The notes: generated by a model not told the origin, from the sequence alone. A DNA stretch of 52,625 bases from Halobacterium hubeiense (GCF_001488575.1 NZ_LN831304.1:1-52625); one strand, 5' to 3'. Counted from the first letter of the stretch, positions 1 through 9,197 are shown. Program-made: numbers and translations.

Positions 1-148
1 CTGGACGTGATTACATGAATAATCACGACCACTTTCAAGTACCCCGCCGCCGTCGGTGAAGCACGAATGCTGCAACCGCCTCACGACGGCGCTTCCCCCA
101 GGGTAGAGGCACCGAGACCGGACTCGCAGGACGGTGGAGGGCCGGTGG

Positions 149-1375
149 ATGTCTGACCGAGCACTTTCGACGCCGCTCGACGATAGCTTTGAGCGTTACC
201 TCCAGGACAAGGGGAAAGGCCGCGGTGGCGACGGCGGGAACTATCGACGAAACGCTGCGCGTGAGCTCGAGCGGTTCGCCGAGTGGGTCGCCGGCGACCG
301 CGGTGACGACGACTGGGCCGGGATCGTCCCCAACGACGTCGACCGCGATCCCACCTTCGACGATCTCGACGAACGCGTCTTCCGCGAGTACGCCCGGTAT
401 CTCGCTGGTGACCGTGGCCTCAAACAGAACACCGTCCAAACCTATTACCGCTATATCTCTGCGTGGTGTGGCTGGTGCGTCAACGAGGGATATCTCGAAG
501 CCCATTACGCGCAACGGGCGAGTGCGATGGCGCCGCTGCCGGAGGACGACGGCCGCAAGCCCGGCGACCAGCAGGCCTGGACGTCCGAACAGCGCCACGC
601 CCTCACCCGCCACGTCGACGAACAGGCTCGCGACGTCGTCGAGGCGTACACGACACTCCCAGAGGATACTGACTCCCTCGACAAGCAACGAGCACGCTAC
701 GCGGCGCTGAAGGCGGCTCGTGACCGGGCTCTGGTGTTCGTCCTCGCGTACACCGCCGTCCGCGTCGGCGAACTCCTCCGCGATCCGAACGACCCGCGCC
801 GGCGCGGCGTCCGCTGGGAGGACCTCTCCCTCGACGACGGCAGTATGGACGTCTACCGGAAGAAACAGCAGTGGGACGCCGCGAGTCTCCCCGACCCGGT
901 GATCTCGCCGCTGCGGAGCTTCCGTCAGCTGATGGACCCACCGACGGAGCGCTGGCCGGTGTTTCCGACGTTCGACCAACGGACGCTCGCAGAGCTCGTT
1001 CGGGAAGAGCTAGGCGAACGAGGGGAACGTTCAGAAGCAATTACTGAGTGCCGTAACGAATACGCCCGCGACCTCCTGCTGGCGCTCGATGAGGACATTC
1101 GGCCGCCGTCGATCACGACGGACGGCGCACGGTCAATTCTTCAACGGCTCTCGGAGACCGCAGAGATCGATATCGACCATCCGAAACACGATTATCTTGC
1201 CCCGCACGGTGGTCGTCGTGGTATGGGGGAGGTGCTTGTCCGCGCGTTCGGGTACACGGTGGCGGCCCGGTATCTCGATAACTCAGAGGAGATGGTTCGG
1301 GAGCGATATTCGCACATCGAGGCCGGAGAACTCGGTGACGTTGCAACAGAGGCGCTCTCAGAGATTGATGGGTAA
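149..1375 (+). CDS. Tyrosine recombinase/integrase (phage or ICE type)
   Basis: A site-specific DNA recombinase that would integrate or excise the mobile DNA seen to its right. Counting from ATG 149 (408 aa), the C-terminal catalytic domain shows Arg204 in AVRVGELL, a Lys pair near 237 (YRKKQ), His352 and Arg355 in HGGRR, and the nucleophile Tyr386 in RERYSH. Residues 10-120 form a SAM-like core-binding domain. An in-frame GTG at 134 would add five residues; ATG 149 is preferred because the codons before it look non-coding. It is alone on its strand, with no visible excisionase beside it. No att site or tRNA was found next to it, so its target cannot be stated. The family is very likely; activity is inferred from the complete active site. 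Confidence 0.9.
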   Translation: MSDRALSTPLDDSFERYLQDKGKGRGGDGGNYRRNAARELERFAEWVAGDRGDDDWAGIVPNDVDRDPTFDDLDERVFREYARYLAGDRGLKQNTVQTYYRYISAWCGWCVNEGYLEAHYAQRASAMAPLPEDDGRKPGDQQAWTSEQRHALTRHVDEQARDVVEAYTTLPEDTDSLDKQRARYAALKAARDRALVFVLAYTAVRVGELLRDPNDPRRRGVRWEDLSLDDGSMDVYRKKQQWDAASLPDPVISPLRSFRQLMDPPTERWPVFPTFDQRTLAELVREELGERGERSEAITECRNEYARDLLLALDEDIRPPSITTDGARSILQRLSETAEIDIDHPKHDYLAPHGGRRGMGEVLVRAFGYTVAARYLDNSEEMVRERYSHIEAGELGDVATEALSEIDG

Positions 1376-1388
1376 TTAACGGTACTCC

Positions 1389-1410
1389 TAGTGCCGAGTT
1401 TTCGGCACTA
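1389..1410. terminator. Perfect hairpin between integrase and usp
   Basis: TAGTGCCGA and TCGGCACTA form a 9-bp stem around a GTTT loop, 14 nt after the integrase stop and 33 nt before the usp start. It could end the integrase transcript or be an operator of the UspA gene. One such hairpin is expected by chance in a window of this size, so its position is the main support. Confidence 0.35.
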
Positions 1411-1442
1411 CACTCTTCTCAACACCTCTCGAACTCTATCGT

Positions 1443-1871
1443 ATGCCTGACAACGTTCTCGTCGCCTTGGACGGCTCCCCGCTTGCCGAGCGTGCACTCA
1501 TATACGCACTCGAGACCTTTCCGAACGCCACGATTACCACTATTTACGTCATCAACCCGATCGATTCGGTAATCGATGTAGAGGCCGGCGGCTTGCCAGT
1601 CGCAGAGGACTGGTACGATACCGCCCAGGAGCGGGCGACCGAGATTCACACGACTGCGACGGATCTCGCGGCGGACCACGATATTGTGCTCGATACTGTC
1701 ACTGAAGTCGGGAAACCAGCGCGTGAGATTCTCGACTACGCTGCGGACAACGGCATCGACCAGATCGTTATGGGGAGCCACGGTCGGTCAGGCCTAGACC
1801 GGACGTTCCTCGGAAGTGTTGCCGAGACAGTCACTCGCCGAGCACAGATCCCGGTAACCATCATTGGATGA
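1443..1871 (+). CDS. UspA-family universal stress protein
   Basis: A 142-aa single-domain universal stress protein (PF00582). It starts with the typical first strand NVLVALDGS and ends with the ATP-binding signature GSHGRSGLDRTFLGS around residues 112-126, where G-x2-G-x9-G(S/T) can be read. Such proteins are cytosolic, usually dimeric, and bind ATP or AMP under stress; the exact role is unknown. It lies 33 nt before the P1B-4 metal ATPase on the same strand, so the two may be co-transcribed and this copy may serve metal stress. Confidence 0.9.
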   Translation: MPDNVLVALDGSPLAERALIYALETFPNATITTIYVINPIDSVIDVEAGGLPVAEDWYDTAQERATEIHTTATDLAADHDIVLDTVTEVGKPAREILDYAADNGIDQIVMGSHGRSGLDRTFLGSVAETVTRRAQIPVTIIG

Positions 1872-1904
1872 AACCCTCGACTCGTGTGCCGGGATTAGGA
1901 TCGG

Positions 1905-4145
1905 ATGAATGCTCGTCGGCCCACCTCAAACGTGAAATCAAACCAACTCATAGGTACCGAGAACGTGGCTGTTACTGAATCTCCATCTCTCTCGACGTGT
2001 ACGATCCACATTGAACGACGGGGTGGTCGGGGCGACGCGGGAGCACGGGCACTTGAACGACATCTTAGGCGTCTCTCCGGCGTCCACGATGTTGACGTCT
2101 CGTTTCGAACAGGAGACGCCCGGATCACCTACGACGGGAGCCTCATCTCAGAAGAAACGATTCGAGACGCTGTCCGCGACCGCCACGTGTCGATTCAGGA
2201 CGAATCTGAGACAGCAACGGATGAGGTGAGTACCCGCTCGGAACTCAGGCAGGAGGTCGTGTTCGTCGGCTTGACCCTCCTCGGGATGGCCGTCGGCCTA
2301 GTGACGGGGTGGCTCGAAGGACCTCAACTTCTCATGTGGGCTGGGTACGGCGTCGCATACGTCTTCGGTGGCTGGTACGGACTCAAAGGGGCGGTCGAGA
2401 CGCTGCGCCACCGTGCGGTCGACATCGACCTGTTGATGATCGTCGCGGCACTCGGTGCCCTCTCGATTGGCGCCCCGTTCGAGGGCGCGATGCTGCTGTT
2501 CCTGTTTTCGCTCTCGAATACGCTCCAGCACTACGCGATCGGCCGCTCACGCCGAGCGATCAAGTCCCTCGTCGAGATGCGACCGGATGAAGCGCAGGTG
2601 CTACGCGACGGGGAGGAGGTCACCGTCCCAATCGACGAAGTCGCCGTGGGCGACGTGTTCGTCGTCCGCCCGGGTGACCGCATCCCGCTCGACGGCGTCG
2701 TCACGTCCGGCGAGGGGACGGTCGATCAGGCGTCGCTCACCGGTGAGTCCGTCCCCGTGCCGAAGGAACCCGGTGACGAGGTGTTCGGGGGGACGATCAA
2801 CGAGAGCGGCAGCCTCGAAATCGAGGTCACGCGGCAGGCCCACGAGTCGGCGATCAGCCGTCTCATCCATATGGTCGAGCGTGCTCAGAGCGAGAAGGCG
2901 CCTACACAGCGGCTCATCGACCGCCTCGAGCAGCCGTACGTCCTCGGCGTGTTCGGACTCACAATCGCGGCGATCGCCATCCCGCTCGCGCTCGGAAGCG
3001 AGTTCACCAGCACGTTCTACCGCGCGATGACGCTCATGGTCGCTGCGTCGCCGTGTGCGGTCATCATTTCCACGCCGGCGGCGGTGCTGTCGGCGATCGC
3101 CTCCGGCGGCCGGCAGGGCGTCTTGTTCAAGGGCGGCGAACACGTCGAGGCGGCGGCGAACATCGACGCGGTCGCATTCGACAAAACGGGCACCCTCACG
3201 CGGGGCGAGACACAGCTGACGGACGTGTTCGTCCGGGATGGCCTCGCGGACGAGTCACTGACGCCCGACGAGCTGCTCTCGCTCGTAGCCTCCGTCCAGG
3301 CCCGCTCGGAGCATCACTTGGCTCGTGCGACCGTCTCGGAAGCCGAAGCCCGCGCCCTCGACGTCCCCGACGCGCGACGGTTTCAGTCGGAGGCCGGGAA
3401 AGGCGTGCGCGCCGACGTCGACGACGGAACCATCCACATCGGGAATCGGAGTTACGTCGAGACGGTTCTCGAAGACGCTGCGATCGAGGGACTCGAACCC
3501 GGTCTCGACAGGCTTCGGACCCTGGAGGCGGAGGGGAAGACCAGTGTCCTTGTCGCCCGCGAGCACGCTGGCAACGCCACGGTACTGGGATGGCTTGCGT
3601 TCACCGACACGGTCCGGCCGGGGGCTGCAGAGATGATCGAGGATCTCCGGTCGCTCGGTGTGGAGCACATCGTTATGCTGACCGGCGACAACGAACGTGT
3701 CGCCCAGCAGATCGCCGACGAAGTCGGTATCGACGAGGTACAGGCGGAACTGCTGCCGGAAGAGAAGGTGGCAACTATCGAAGACCTGGTTGAGCGATAC
3801 GAGAACGTGGCGATGGTGGGTGACGGGGTGAACGACGCACCCGCGTTGGCGACGGCGACGCTCGGGATCGCGATGGGTGGCGCCGGGACCGACGTTGCCC
3901 TCGAAACGGCTGACGTCGTCTTGATGGGCGACGACATCGGGAAGATCCCCTACGTGCTCGGACTCGGTCGCAGGACGCGCCGGACGTTGACGGTCAATCT
4001 CACAATCGCCTTCGGTGCGATCGCCCTGATGGTTGGGACGATTCTGTTGCGAGGCATCCCCCTGCCGCTGGCCGTGGTCGGCCACGAGGGGTCCACCGTC
4101 CTCGTTTCACTGAACGGGCTTCGGTTACTCGGATTCCGTGAATAA
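1905..4145 (+). CDS. P1B-4-type heavy-metal-exporting P-type ATPase
   Basis: A membrane ATPase expected to export a divalent metal (Co, Zn, Fe or similar) from the cytoplasm. Motifs in order (746 aa): actuator TGES at 279, transmembrane SPC at 382-384, phosphorylation DKTGT at 426, hinge GDGVND at 639-644, and HEGST at 727-731 in the last helix. SPC together with HEGST is the signature of the P1B-4 (CoaT/CtpD/CzcP) branch and argues against copper. The N-terminus (about 25-100) looks like a ferredoxin-like HMA fold without the CxxC metal site. The nucleotide-domain HP motif reads SEHH instead of SEHP. The substrate ion is inferred from motif class only. Confidence 0.9.
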   Translation: MNARRPTSNVKSNQLIGTENVAVTESPSLSTCTIHIERRGGRGDAGARALERHLRRLSGVHDVDVSFRTGDARITYDGSLISEETIRDAVRDRHVSIQDESETATDEVSTRSELRQEVVFVGLTLLGMAVGLVTGWLEGPQLLMWAGYGVAYVFGGWYGLKGAVETLRHRAVDIDLLMIVAALGALSIGAPFEGAMLLFLFSLSNTLQHYAIGRSRRAIKSLVEMRPDEAQVLRDGEEVTVPIDEVAVGDVFVVRPGDRIPLDGVVTSGEGTVDQASLTGESVPVPKEPGDEVFGGTINESGSLEIEVTRQAHESAISRLIHMVERAQSEKAPTQRLIDRLEQPYVLGVFGLTIAAIAIPLALGSEFTSTFYRAMTLMVAASPCAVIISTPAAVLSAIASGGRQGVLFKGGEHVEAAANIDAVAFDKTGTLTRGETQLTDVFVRDGLADESLTPDELLSLVASVQARSEHHLARATVSEAEARALDVPDARRFQSEAGKGVRADVDDGTIHIGNRSYVETVLEDAAIEGLEPGLDRLRTLEAEGKTSVLVAREHAGNATVLGWLAFTDTVRPGAAEMIEDLRSLGVEHIVMLTGDNERVAQQIADEVGIDEVQAELLPEEKVATIEDLVERYENVAMVGDGVNDAPALATATLGIAMGGAGTDVALETADVVLMGDDIGKIPYVLGLGRRTRRTLTVNLTIAFGAIALMVGTILLRGIPLPLAVVGHEGSTVLVSLNGLRLLGFRE

Positions 4146-4173
4146 CGGTCGCTGAAGGCTTCGAACGGACCGA

Positions 4174-4395
4174 TCAGCAACAGCTGGTGTCGTCGGGAGT
4201 CCACTCACACGCATTGCCGGTAGTAAGATTGTTTTCGTCGATATATGCGGAGAGACAGGCGTAGTTACAGAAGTACTTGGGCGAGCCACAGTCATCATCG
4301 CAGTCGCGGACGCAGATGGGGTCGTGGTCGAAGATTTGGGATTCACAGTACGCACACGTCTCGTCTGTTTCGGGTGCTGAGACGGTCGTCGACAT
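4174..4395 (-). CDS. Small Cys-rich zinc-ribbon-like protein
   Basis: A 73-aa acidic protein with ten cysteines, including CAYC, CVRDC, FCNYAC and a terminal CC, consistent with a small metal-binding (treble-clef or zinc-ribbon) fold. The ATG at 4395 is preferred over an upstream in-frame ATG because the MSTTVS start begins the acidic, well-behaved part. It is convergent with the P1B-4 ATPase, 28 nt from its stop, suggesting a metal-linked role such as buffering or sensing. No function can be assigned. Confidence 0.65.
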   Translation of the reverse strand: MSTTVSAPETDETCAYCESQIFDHDPICVRDCDDDCGSPKYFCNYACLSAYIDENNLTTGNACEWTPDDTSCC

Positions 4396-4521
4396 ACTCG
4401 TGTCGAGGAGGCTCTCACGGATAACGTTTCCTCGGGCTGTACTGAGTGATGCCAATTACCAGCCCGCATTATCACCCACAGATGTCCCCCGCAGAGCTGT
4501 AAAGCCGCCCGTCACAGTTCC

Positions 4522-5166
4522 TCAGCTCCTGGTTCGCGTCACCCGTCGATATCCTTCGTACAGGGCCGGTAATCCGAGCGGAAGTGCGAGGAACCCGAAC
4601 CCGAGAAGGGCATATCGGTCTGTATCCTGGTGTCGCATGACGAGGAGCGTCGTGACGATGCCGAATAGCGCAATTGTGTATGCCGTGTTGCTCCAGAGCA
4701 CGTCGTAGGTCGAACAGTACAGCCAGCAAACGAACGTGTAGGCTGGGGCGTTCCAAGTCGGAGGATGGAGTTTCGGCCAGAAGAACCGGCAGTACGTGGT
4801 CCAGCCCAGCATCGCCAGGGTCGGCAACCCGACGAGCCACACCGCTGCTCCACGGCTCCTGTCGCCGTATCGCCGGTATCCGGCGAGGAAGAGTGCGGGG
4901 AAGCAGAAAACCCACAGCCAGATGCCGATAGTGTAGGTCACTGGCCAGTGCTCGATGCGGGGCTGTACAACCGGCAGCCGTACTGCCTTGGGCAGCGTCG
5001 CCCACGGGAACGAGGGGTCGGGAACCGGATTCGTGAGGAACGCGACCAGACAGAGTCCCGTCCCGACGAGGAGTCCGTACAGTCCCAGCGTCATGTATCG
5101 GTCAAGCCACGGTGGAAGCTGCAGATGCCTTGGCTCTTGACGGCGGTCGGAGAATCCGGTCATCAT
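4522..5166 (-). CDS. Multi-pass membrane protein of unknown function
   Basis: A 214-aa protein with about five hydrophobic helices, at roughly 27-45, 75-97, 108-125, 140-170 and 185-205, and an Arg-rich C-terminus. I do not recognise the family. It follows the SHOCT protein gene by 20 nt on the same strand, so the two probably form an operon in the metal island. An adjacent second Met allows a start three nt later. Confidence 0.65.
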   Translation of the reverse strand: MMTGFSDRRQEPRHLQLPPWLDRYMTLGLYGLLVGTGLCLVAFLTNPVPDPSFPWATLPKAVRLPVVQPRIEHWPVTYTIGIWLWVFCFPALFLAGYRRYGDRSRGAAVWLVGLPTLAMLGWTTYCRFFWPKLHPPTWNAPAYTFVCWLYCSTYDVLWSNTAYTIALFGIVTTLLVMRHQDTDRYALLGFGFLALPLGLPALYEGYRRVTRTRS

Positions 5167-5186
5167 TCAAGTTTCGCGGGTGGAAA

Positions 5187-5558
5187 TCAGGTATCTCGTT
5201 CGAGTGCTTCGCGTCGCTGTTCGTATTCCTCGTCGGTCAGCTCTCCGCGGGCGTAGGCGACCCGGAGCTCCTCGAGGGCTTGGTCTGAGCTACTCTCACT
5301 TCCCGTAATCGCACGGTAGATGAGGTAGCCACCGCCGAGGAGGGCAGCGAGGAACAGTAACTGCATCACGATGCCGACGATGAACATCCAGCCAGGCATC
5401 GTCCCGTCACCCCACATGTGACCGCCCCACATCCCGCCCATCATTGGGCCGAACCCCATCATCCCGAAGCCCATGAAGAACAGTGGGACGATGAATACGG
5501 CACCGATGATAACGAGGAGGAGCGTAACAAGTCGCGTGTCGTCTGAATTTGTCGGCAT
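5187..5558 (-). CDS. SHOCT-domain membrane protein
   Basis: A 123-aa protein: two transmembrane helices (about 10-35 and 55-85) joined by a Met/Gly/His/Trp-rich loop (GMMGFGPMMGGMWGGHMW), then a C-terminal SHOCT domain (about 93-121; LEELRVAYARGELTDEEYEQ). SHOCT (PF09851) is a short helical domain linked to oligomerisation; its function is poorly known. The Met/His loop could bind copper, which fits the neighbouring metal genes, but this is inference. It is divergent from the YHS permease, with a 181-nt gap that must hold both promoters. Confidence 0.8.
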   Translation of the reverse strand: MPTNSDDTRLVTLLLVIIGAVFIVPLFFMGFGMMGFGPMMGGMWGGHMWGDGTMPGWMFIVGIVMQLLFLAALLGGGYLIYRAITGSESSSDQALEELRVAYARGELTDEEYEQRREALERDT

Positions 5559-5739
5559 ATTGTAATCCCTCCGTGAGTTTGGGTCTCAAGTAATACTACG
5601 TCCTAACTATTCAATGCGGTTGTGCCTTCGACCTGCGTGTTCTACCCACCGCTAATCTTTTGAATTCATACTTACCGCGGCTCTAACCCGAACTATCTGA
5701 AGGAAAACTGCAAAAGATGATCCGCACGATGATACATCT

Positions 5740-7125
5740 ATGCAGGTGACGATGGTCGAGGGCATCTTCGAAGCCCTCCGAATCGGTGTCGGGTTCCTCT
5801 GGACGGCGGCGTGGGCGATCATTATGGGTCTCACGATCACGAGTCTCGTCCAGGTCTACGTCTCCAAGGAGCGGATGGCACAGGTGCTGGGCGACGGTGA
5901 TCTGAGTGGGCTCACCAAGGCGACCGCGTTCGGCGCGGCGAGCAGCGGCTGCAGTTTCGGCGCTGTCGCTATCGGGAAGGGCCTGTTCAAGAAGGGAGCG
6001 CACGCGGTGAACTTCCTCGCGTTCATGTTCGCGTCGACGAATCTCATCGTCGAACTCGGGCTGATGATTCTGATTCTGCTCGGCTGGGAGTTCCTCCTGG
6101 CGGAACTGCTGGGCGGCCTCATCCTCATCGCCGTGATGGCGGTGATCGTCCACCTCACGCTCCCCGAGAATCTCTTCGACGAGGTCCGGGAGACGCTCAA
6201 CGAGCGCGACCGTGAGGCGGGCGTCACCGAAGACCCCACCTGCGGGATGGAAGGCAAAGACGAGTACACGCTCACGACCGACGGTGGGGAGACGCTCAAA
6301 TTCTGCTCGGAGGGCTGTATGGAGACCTACCGCCAGGAGACGTCGAGTCGCGGCGGGTGGCGTGACGAGTTGCTGTCGTGGGGTGGCTGGTACAAAATCG
6401 GGAATCAGTACCGCAAGGAGTGGTCGATGATCTGGAAGGACATCGTCGCTGGCTTCCTCATCTCGGGGTTCGTCATCGTCTTCGTCCCCCAGTGGGTGTG
6501 GAACACGCTGTTCATTCAGGGCGACGGCCTGCTCGTGACCGCCGAGAACGCAATTATGGGTGTCACCATAGCCGTCCTCAGTTTCGTTGGCAGTATGGGC
6601 AACGTCCCGTTCGCCGTCGCGCTGTGGGGCGGTGGCGTCAGCTTCGCCGGGATCATCGCGTTCGTCTACGCCGACCTCATCACGATCCCCGTGCTGAACG
6701 TCTACCGGAAGTACTACGGCTGGAAGATCATGCTGTACATCCTCGGCGTCTTTTTCGTGACGATGGCGTTCACCGGCTTCCTCATGGAGCTGCTGTTCGA
6801 CGCGCTGGGAATCGTTCCGGATCTGGCGGGCGGCGAGACGGCGACGGAGCAGACGTACTTCAAACTCAACTACACGTTCTATCTCAACCTCATCGCGTTC
6901 GCGCTCTCCGGGTTCCTGCTGTATGTTTATCGTCGCGGTCTCGGTGCGCCCGGCCAGTACCGCGATCCCGTCTGTGGGATGCGGACTGACGACAGCGAGC
7001 CATCGGCGACGCACGACGGCGAGACGTACTACTTCTGCTCGCAGACCTGCAAGGAGACCTTCGGGGAAAACCCGGACGAATACGCCACCGGGCATCCGAT
7101 GGTGATGGAGGGGCACGACCACTGA
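5740..7125 (+). CDS. Permease (DUF318/ArsP-like) with two YHS metal-binding domains
   Basis: A 461-aa inner-membrane permease. Two blocks of transmembrane helices (about 5-150 and 235-395) surround the family signature GAASSGCSFGAVAIGKG near 65-85 and a matching VGSMGNVPFAVALW segment near 286-300. Each block is followed by a YHS domain: one at 165-205 (DPTCGM ... FCSEGCMETY) and one at 409-450 (DPVCGM ... YYFCSQTCKETF). YHS domains (PF04945) bind soft metals, so the protein likely moves or accepts a metal such as copper. The last residues are Met/His-rich. The metal and direction of transport cannot be read from sequence. Confidence 0.85.
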   Translation: MQVTMVEGIFEALRIGVGFLWTAAWAIIMGLTITSLVQVYVSKERMAQVLGDGDLSGLTKATAFGAASSGCSFGAVAIGKGLFKKGAHAVNFLAFMFASTNLIVELGLMILILLGWEFLLAELLGGLILIAVMAVIVHLTLPENLFDEVRETLNERDREAGVTEDPTCGMEGKDEYTLTTDGGETLKFCSEGCMETYRQETSSRGGWRDELLSWGGWYKIGNQYRKEWSMIWKDIVAGFLISGFVIVFVPQWVWNTLFIQGDGLLVTAENAIMGVTIAVLSFVGSMGNVPFAVALWGGGVSFAGIIAFVYADLITIPVLNVYRKYYGWKIMLYILGVFFVTMAFTGFLMELLFDALGIVPDLAGGETATEQTYFKLNYTFYLNLIAFALSGFLLYVYRRGLGAPGQYRDPVCGMRTDDSEPSATHDGETYYFCSQTCKETFGENPDEYATGHPMVMEGHDH

Positions 7126-7280
7126 CGGACAGCTCGTTGATGGTTCACAGTCTCGATTGAGTACGTCAGTCGTGCTTGGACACATCCGCTGACGCGGCCA
7201 TACTGAACACGCTACCGTGACTCTTGAGCAGAGAGAATTGGAAGCCGAATTTATGATACCCGCCTTTGAATTCTGACTGA

Positions 7281-7730
7281 ATGTACGACCGAATTCTCCT
7301 GTCGACCGATGGAACTGTTGCGTCTGAAGATGCTGAAACGCATGCACTCGAGCTCGCAGCCGCTCACAACGCAGTCCTCCATGTGCTCTACGTCGTTGAC
7401 GAGGATGTCGTAACTGCGTACAGCGGGGACGAGTACGTCGACGAAGCCGAAGGTCCCGAACACGGTCTCGAAGAACACGGCGAGGAGACGCTTTCCGAAC
7501 TCCGACGTCGAGCCGCAGAAACCGATGTCGATGTCGAGACGGCAATGCAACATGGCCGCCCCGCTGAGACCATCGTGGACCACGCAGACGACTGTGACGC
7601 CGATCTCCTCGTGCTCGGTACCAAACGCCGGCCGGACGAATATCGTGCGTTGCTCGGAAGTGTCACCGACCGCGTCCTTCGGCTGACGACGCGTCCGGCA
7701 ACCGTCGTGAAAACCGAAGTCAGCGAGTAG
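7281..7730 (+). CDS. UspA-family universal stress protein
   Basis: A 149-aa single UspA domain starting YDRILLSTDGT and ending with a nucleotide-binding segment LGTKRRPDEYRALLGSVTDRV near 116-136. The Gly spacing departs from the canonical G-x2-G-x9-G(S/T), so ATP binding may be weaker. A TATA-like AATTTATGAT lies about 30 nt upstream, consistent with a near-leaderless transcript separate from the permease 155 nt before it. Confidence 0.88.
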   Translation: MYDRILLSTDGTVASEDAETHALELAAAHNAVLHVLYVVDEDVVTAYSGDEYVDEAEGPEHGLEEHGEETLSELRRRAAETDVDVETAMQHGRPAETIVDHADDCDADLLVLGTKRRPDEYRALLGSVTDRVLRLTTRPATVVKTEVSE

Positions 7731-7744
7731 GGAACGACCGTCCG

Positions 7745-8140
7745 TTACCGTCCATCATCTGGTGTGAGACGGGCGCGACGGCGGTCAAACTCCTCGTCGT
7801 CGATCTCGCCACGGGCGTACCGCTCTTGGAGGACGGCGAGTGCGCTATCCTCAGCGGGGCCGTTCGATTGCGACCGCGTTCCCAGCCAGTAGATGAAACC
7901 GAGGGGGACGGCGACGAGGAGTGCCATCCACAGGAGACCGAACAGCATCATCCCCCAGCCCCAGCTACCCCATCCGGCCATGTGGCCGTCGTTCCACATC
8001 CCGTCGTGCCAGCCCCACATCATTGCATCTGGGACAGTCGCGTGTGTTAGCGCCATTCCGGCGACGACGGCCAGAGCCAGCGCTCCGACGACGATGAGTC
8101 CCAGAGAACGAATCCCGCGTGCTTGAATTGGATTTTGCAT
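7745..8140 (-). CDS. SHOCT-domain membrane protein
   Basis: A 131-aa protein with two transmembrane helices (about 13-35 and 60-88), a Trp/His/Met-rich external loop (MMWGWHDGMWNDGHMAGWG) and a C-terminal SHOCT domain (about 99-126; LQERYARGEIDDEEFDRR). It has the same architecture as the protein encoded at 5187-5558, so the island carries two paralogues. It sits 28 nt after the DoxX gene on the same strand and is probably its operon partner. Confidence 0.8.
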   Translation of the reverse strand: MQNPIQARGIRSLGLIVVGALALAVVAGMALTHATVPDAMMWGWHDGMWNDGHMAGWGSWGWGMMLFGLLWMALLVAVPLGFIYWLGTRSQSNGPAEDSALAVLQERYARGEIDDEEFDRRRARLTPDDGR

Positions 8141-8168
8141 TGTTGTACTCCCAAAGGTCTCGGCGTGG

Positions 8169-8729
8169 TTAGCCGAGGATGTATTCGAGGGCGGGATAGC
8201 GCTCGACGAGCGTCTCGCCGCCGACGTCGTAGTTCTCGATGTACTGGTCGAGGCCCAGGATGCGGCCCGCGGCGAACGCGGCGACCGCGAGGAACACGAG
8301 CATGTACGCGAAGTCCCCGTTGATGAACCCGTGACCCATGTCCCAGTTCCCGAAGTAGAACATGAGCATCATGAGCGCGCCGAAGAACGCCGCGAGGCGG
8401 ACGAACGCGCCAACGAGCAGGCCGAGGCCGATGAACAGCTCGCCCCACGGCACGGCGACGTTCGCGAACTCGACGAACCACGGCGTGCTACCCATCCACG
8501 CGAACATGCCCGCGAGCGGGTTGCCGTTCGTCGCCGCGACGTTCGACAGGTAGCCGCCGGCGGCGAACTCGCCGGTGATCTTCGTGAACCCGGAGTACGC
8601 GAACGCGTAGCCCATCATGAGGCGGAGCGCGAGTACGAACCACGCGCTGAGGCTGTGGACTTTCCCGCCGACGGTCAGGCCGCCGACTCTGCTCTCGAGC
8701 TGGTTCATGCCGGAGTCGAGTGTGGACAT
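8169..8729 (-). CDS. DoxX-family membrane protein
   Basis: A 186-aa protein with four hydrophobic helices in the DoxX/DoxD pattern (PF07681/PF04173). It shows the first-helix signature LALRLMMGYAFAYSGFTKI near 30-50 and a conserved PWGELFIGLGLLVG near 94-107. DoxX-like proteins are linked to quinone-dependent sulfur oxidation in Acidianus and to redox stress systems elsewhere; the role here is not known. The gene is divergent from the winged-helix regulator at 8844, which may control it. Confidence 0.85.
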   Translation of the reverse strand: MSTLDSGMNQLESRVGGLTVGGKVHSLSAWFVLALRLMMGYAFAYSGFTKITGEFAAGGYLSNVAATNGNPLAGMFAWMGSTPWFVEFANVAVPWGELFIGLGLLVGAFVRLAAFFGALMMLMFYFGNWDMGHGFINGDFAYMLVFLAVAAFAAGRILGLDQYIENYDVGGETLVERYPALEYILG

Positions 8730-8843
8730 AATTATTGCACCTTCAACTATCAGTAGGCGGAGTAAGACGATATAATAGCGAGCCGGCGTTCTGAGTCAGA
8801 AAACCGGGGGGCTATATTACGCTCCTGTCGCGAGTACGGACGT

Positions 8844-9194
8844 GTGACTGAGGAGGCCGACCCGTCGGACATCTTCGCCACGCTTGACGACGAGTATGCC
8901 CGGGACATCCTCGTGGCGACGAAGACCGACCGACTGTCCGCGAAAGAACTCAGCGAGGAATGCGACATGTCACGGCCGACCGTCTCACGCCGTGTCACGC
9001 GCCTCGTCGAGCAGGGCCTCCTCGAGGAGTACACGCACGTTGACCCCGACGGACGGCACTACAGTGAGTACGAGGCGCGCCTCGAACGCGTCGAAGTTCT
9101 CCTGCAGGCCAAGGGCTTCGATGTCCAGATCGATGTCCGGCCGGACCCCGCCGACCGGATTACGACCATCTTCGAGGAGATGCGGGGAGACTGA
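8844..9194 (+). CDS. Winged-helix transcriptional regulator (ArsR-like)
   Basis: A 116-aa protein with an N-terminal winged helix: residues 8-70 read DIFATLDDEYARDIL, then LSAKELSEECDMSRPTVSRRV as helix-turn-helix, then a wing around YTHVDPDGRHY. The C-terminal 45 residues are a short helix plus FDVQIDVRPDP. It starts with GTG, and a CTATATTA TATA-like box lies about 25 nt upstream. No cysteine cluster for metal sensing is visible. It is three nt before the next gene and divergent from doxX, so it likely regulates this locus. Confidence 0.82.
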   Translation: MTEEADPSDIFATLDDEYARDILVATKTDRLSAKELSEECDMSRPTVSRRVTRLVEQGLLEEYTHVDPDGRHYSEYEARLERVEVLLQAKGFDVQIDVRPDPADRITTIFEEMRGD

Positions 9195-9197
9195 CTC

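Noticed and set aside
6-27. Palindrome CGTGATTA/TAATCACG before the integrase, possible att or operator
   Set aside because: 8-bp palindromes with short loops are common by chance at this scale and nothing else supports it.
5683-7545. 620-codon open frame on the minus strand opposite the permease
   Set aside because: The product is Arg-rich with no known domain, and the plus strand has clear permease and YHS motifs. It is an effect of high GC and biased codon use.
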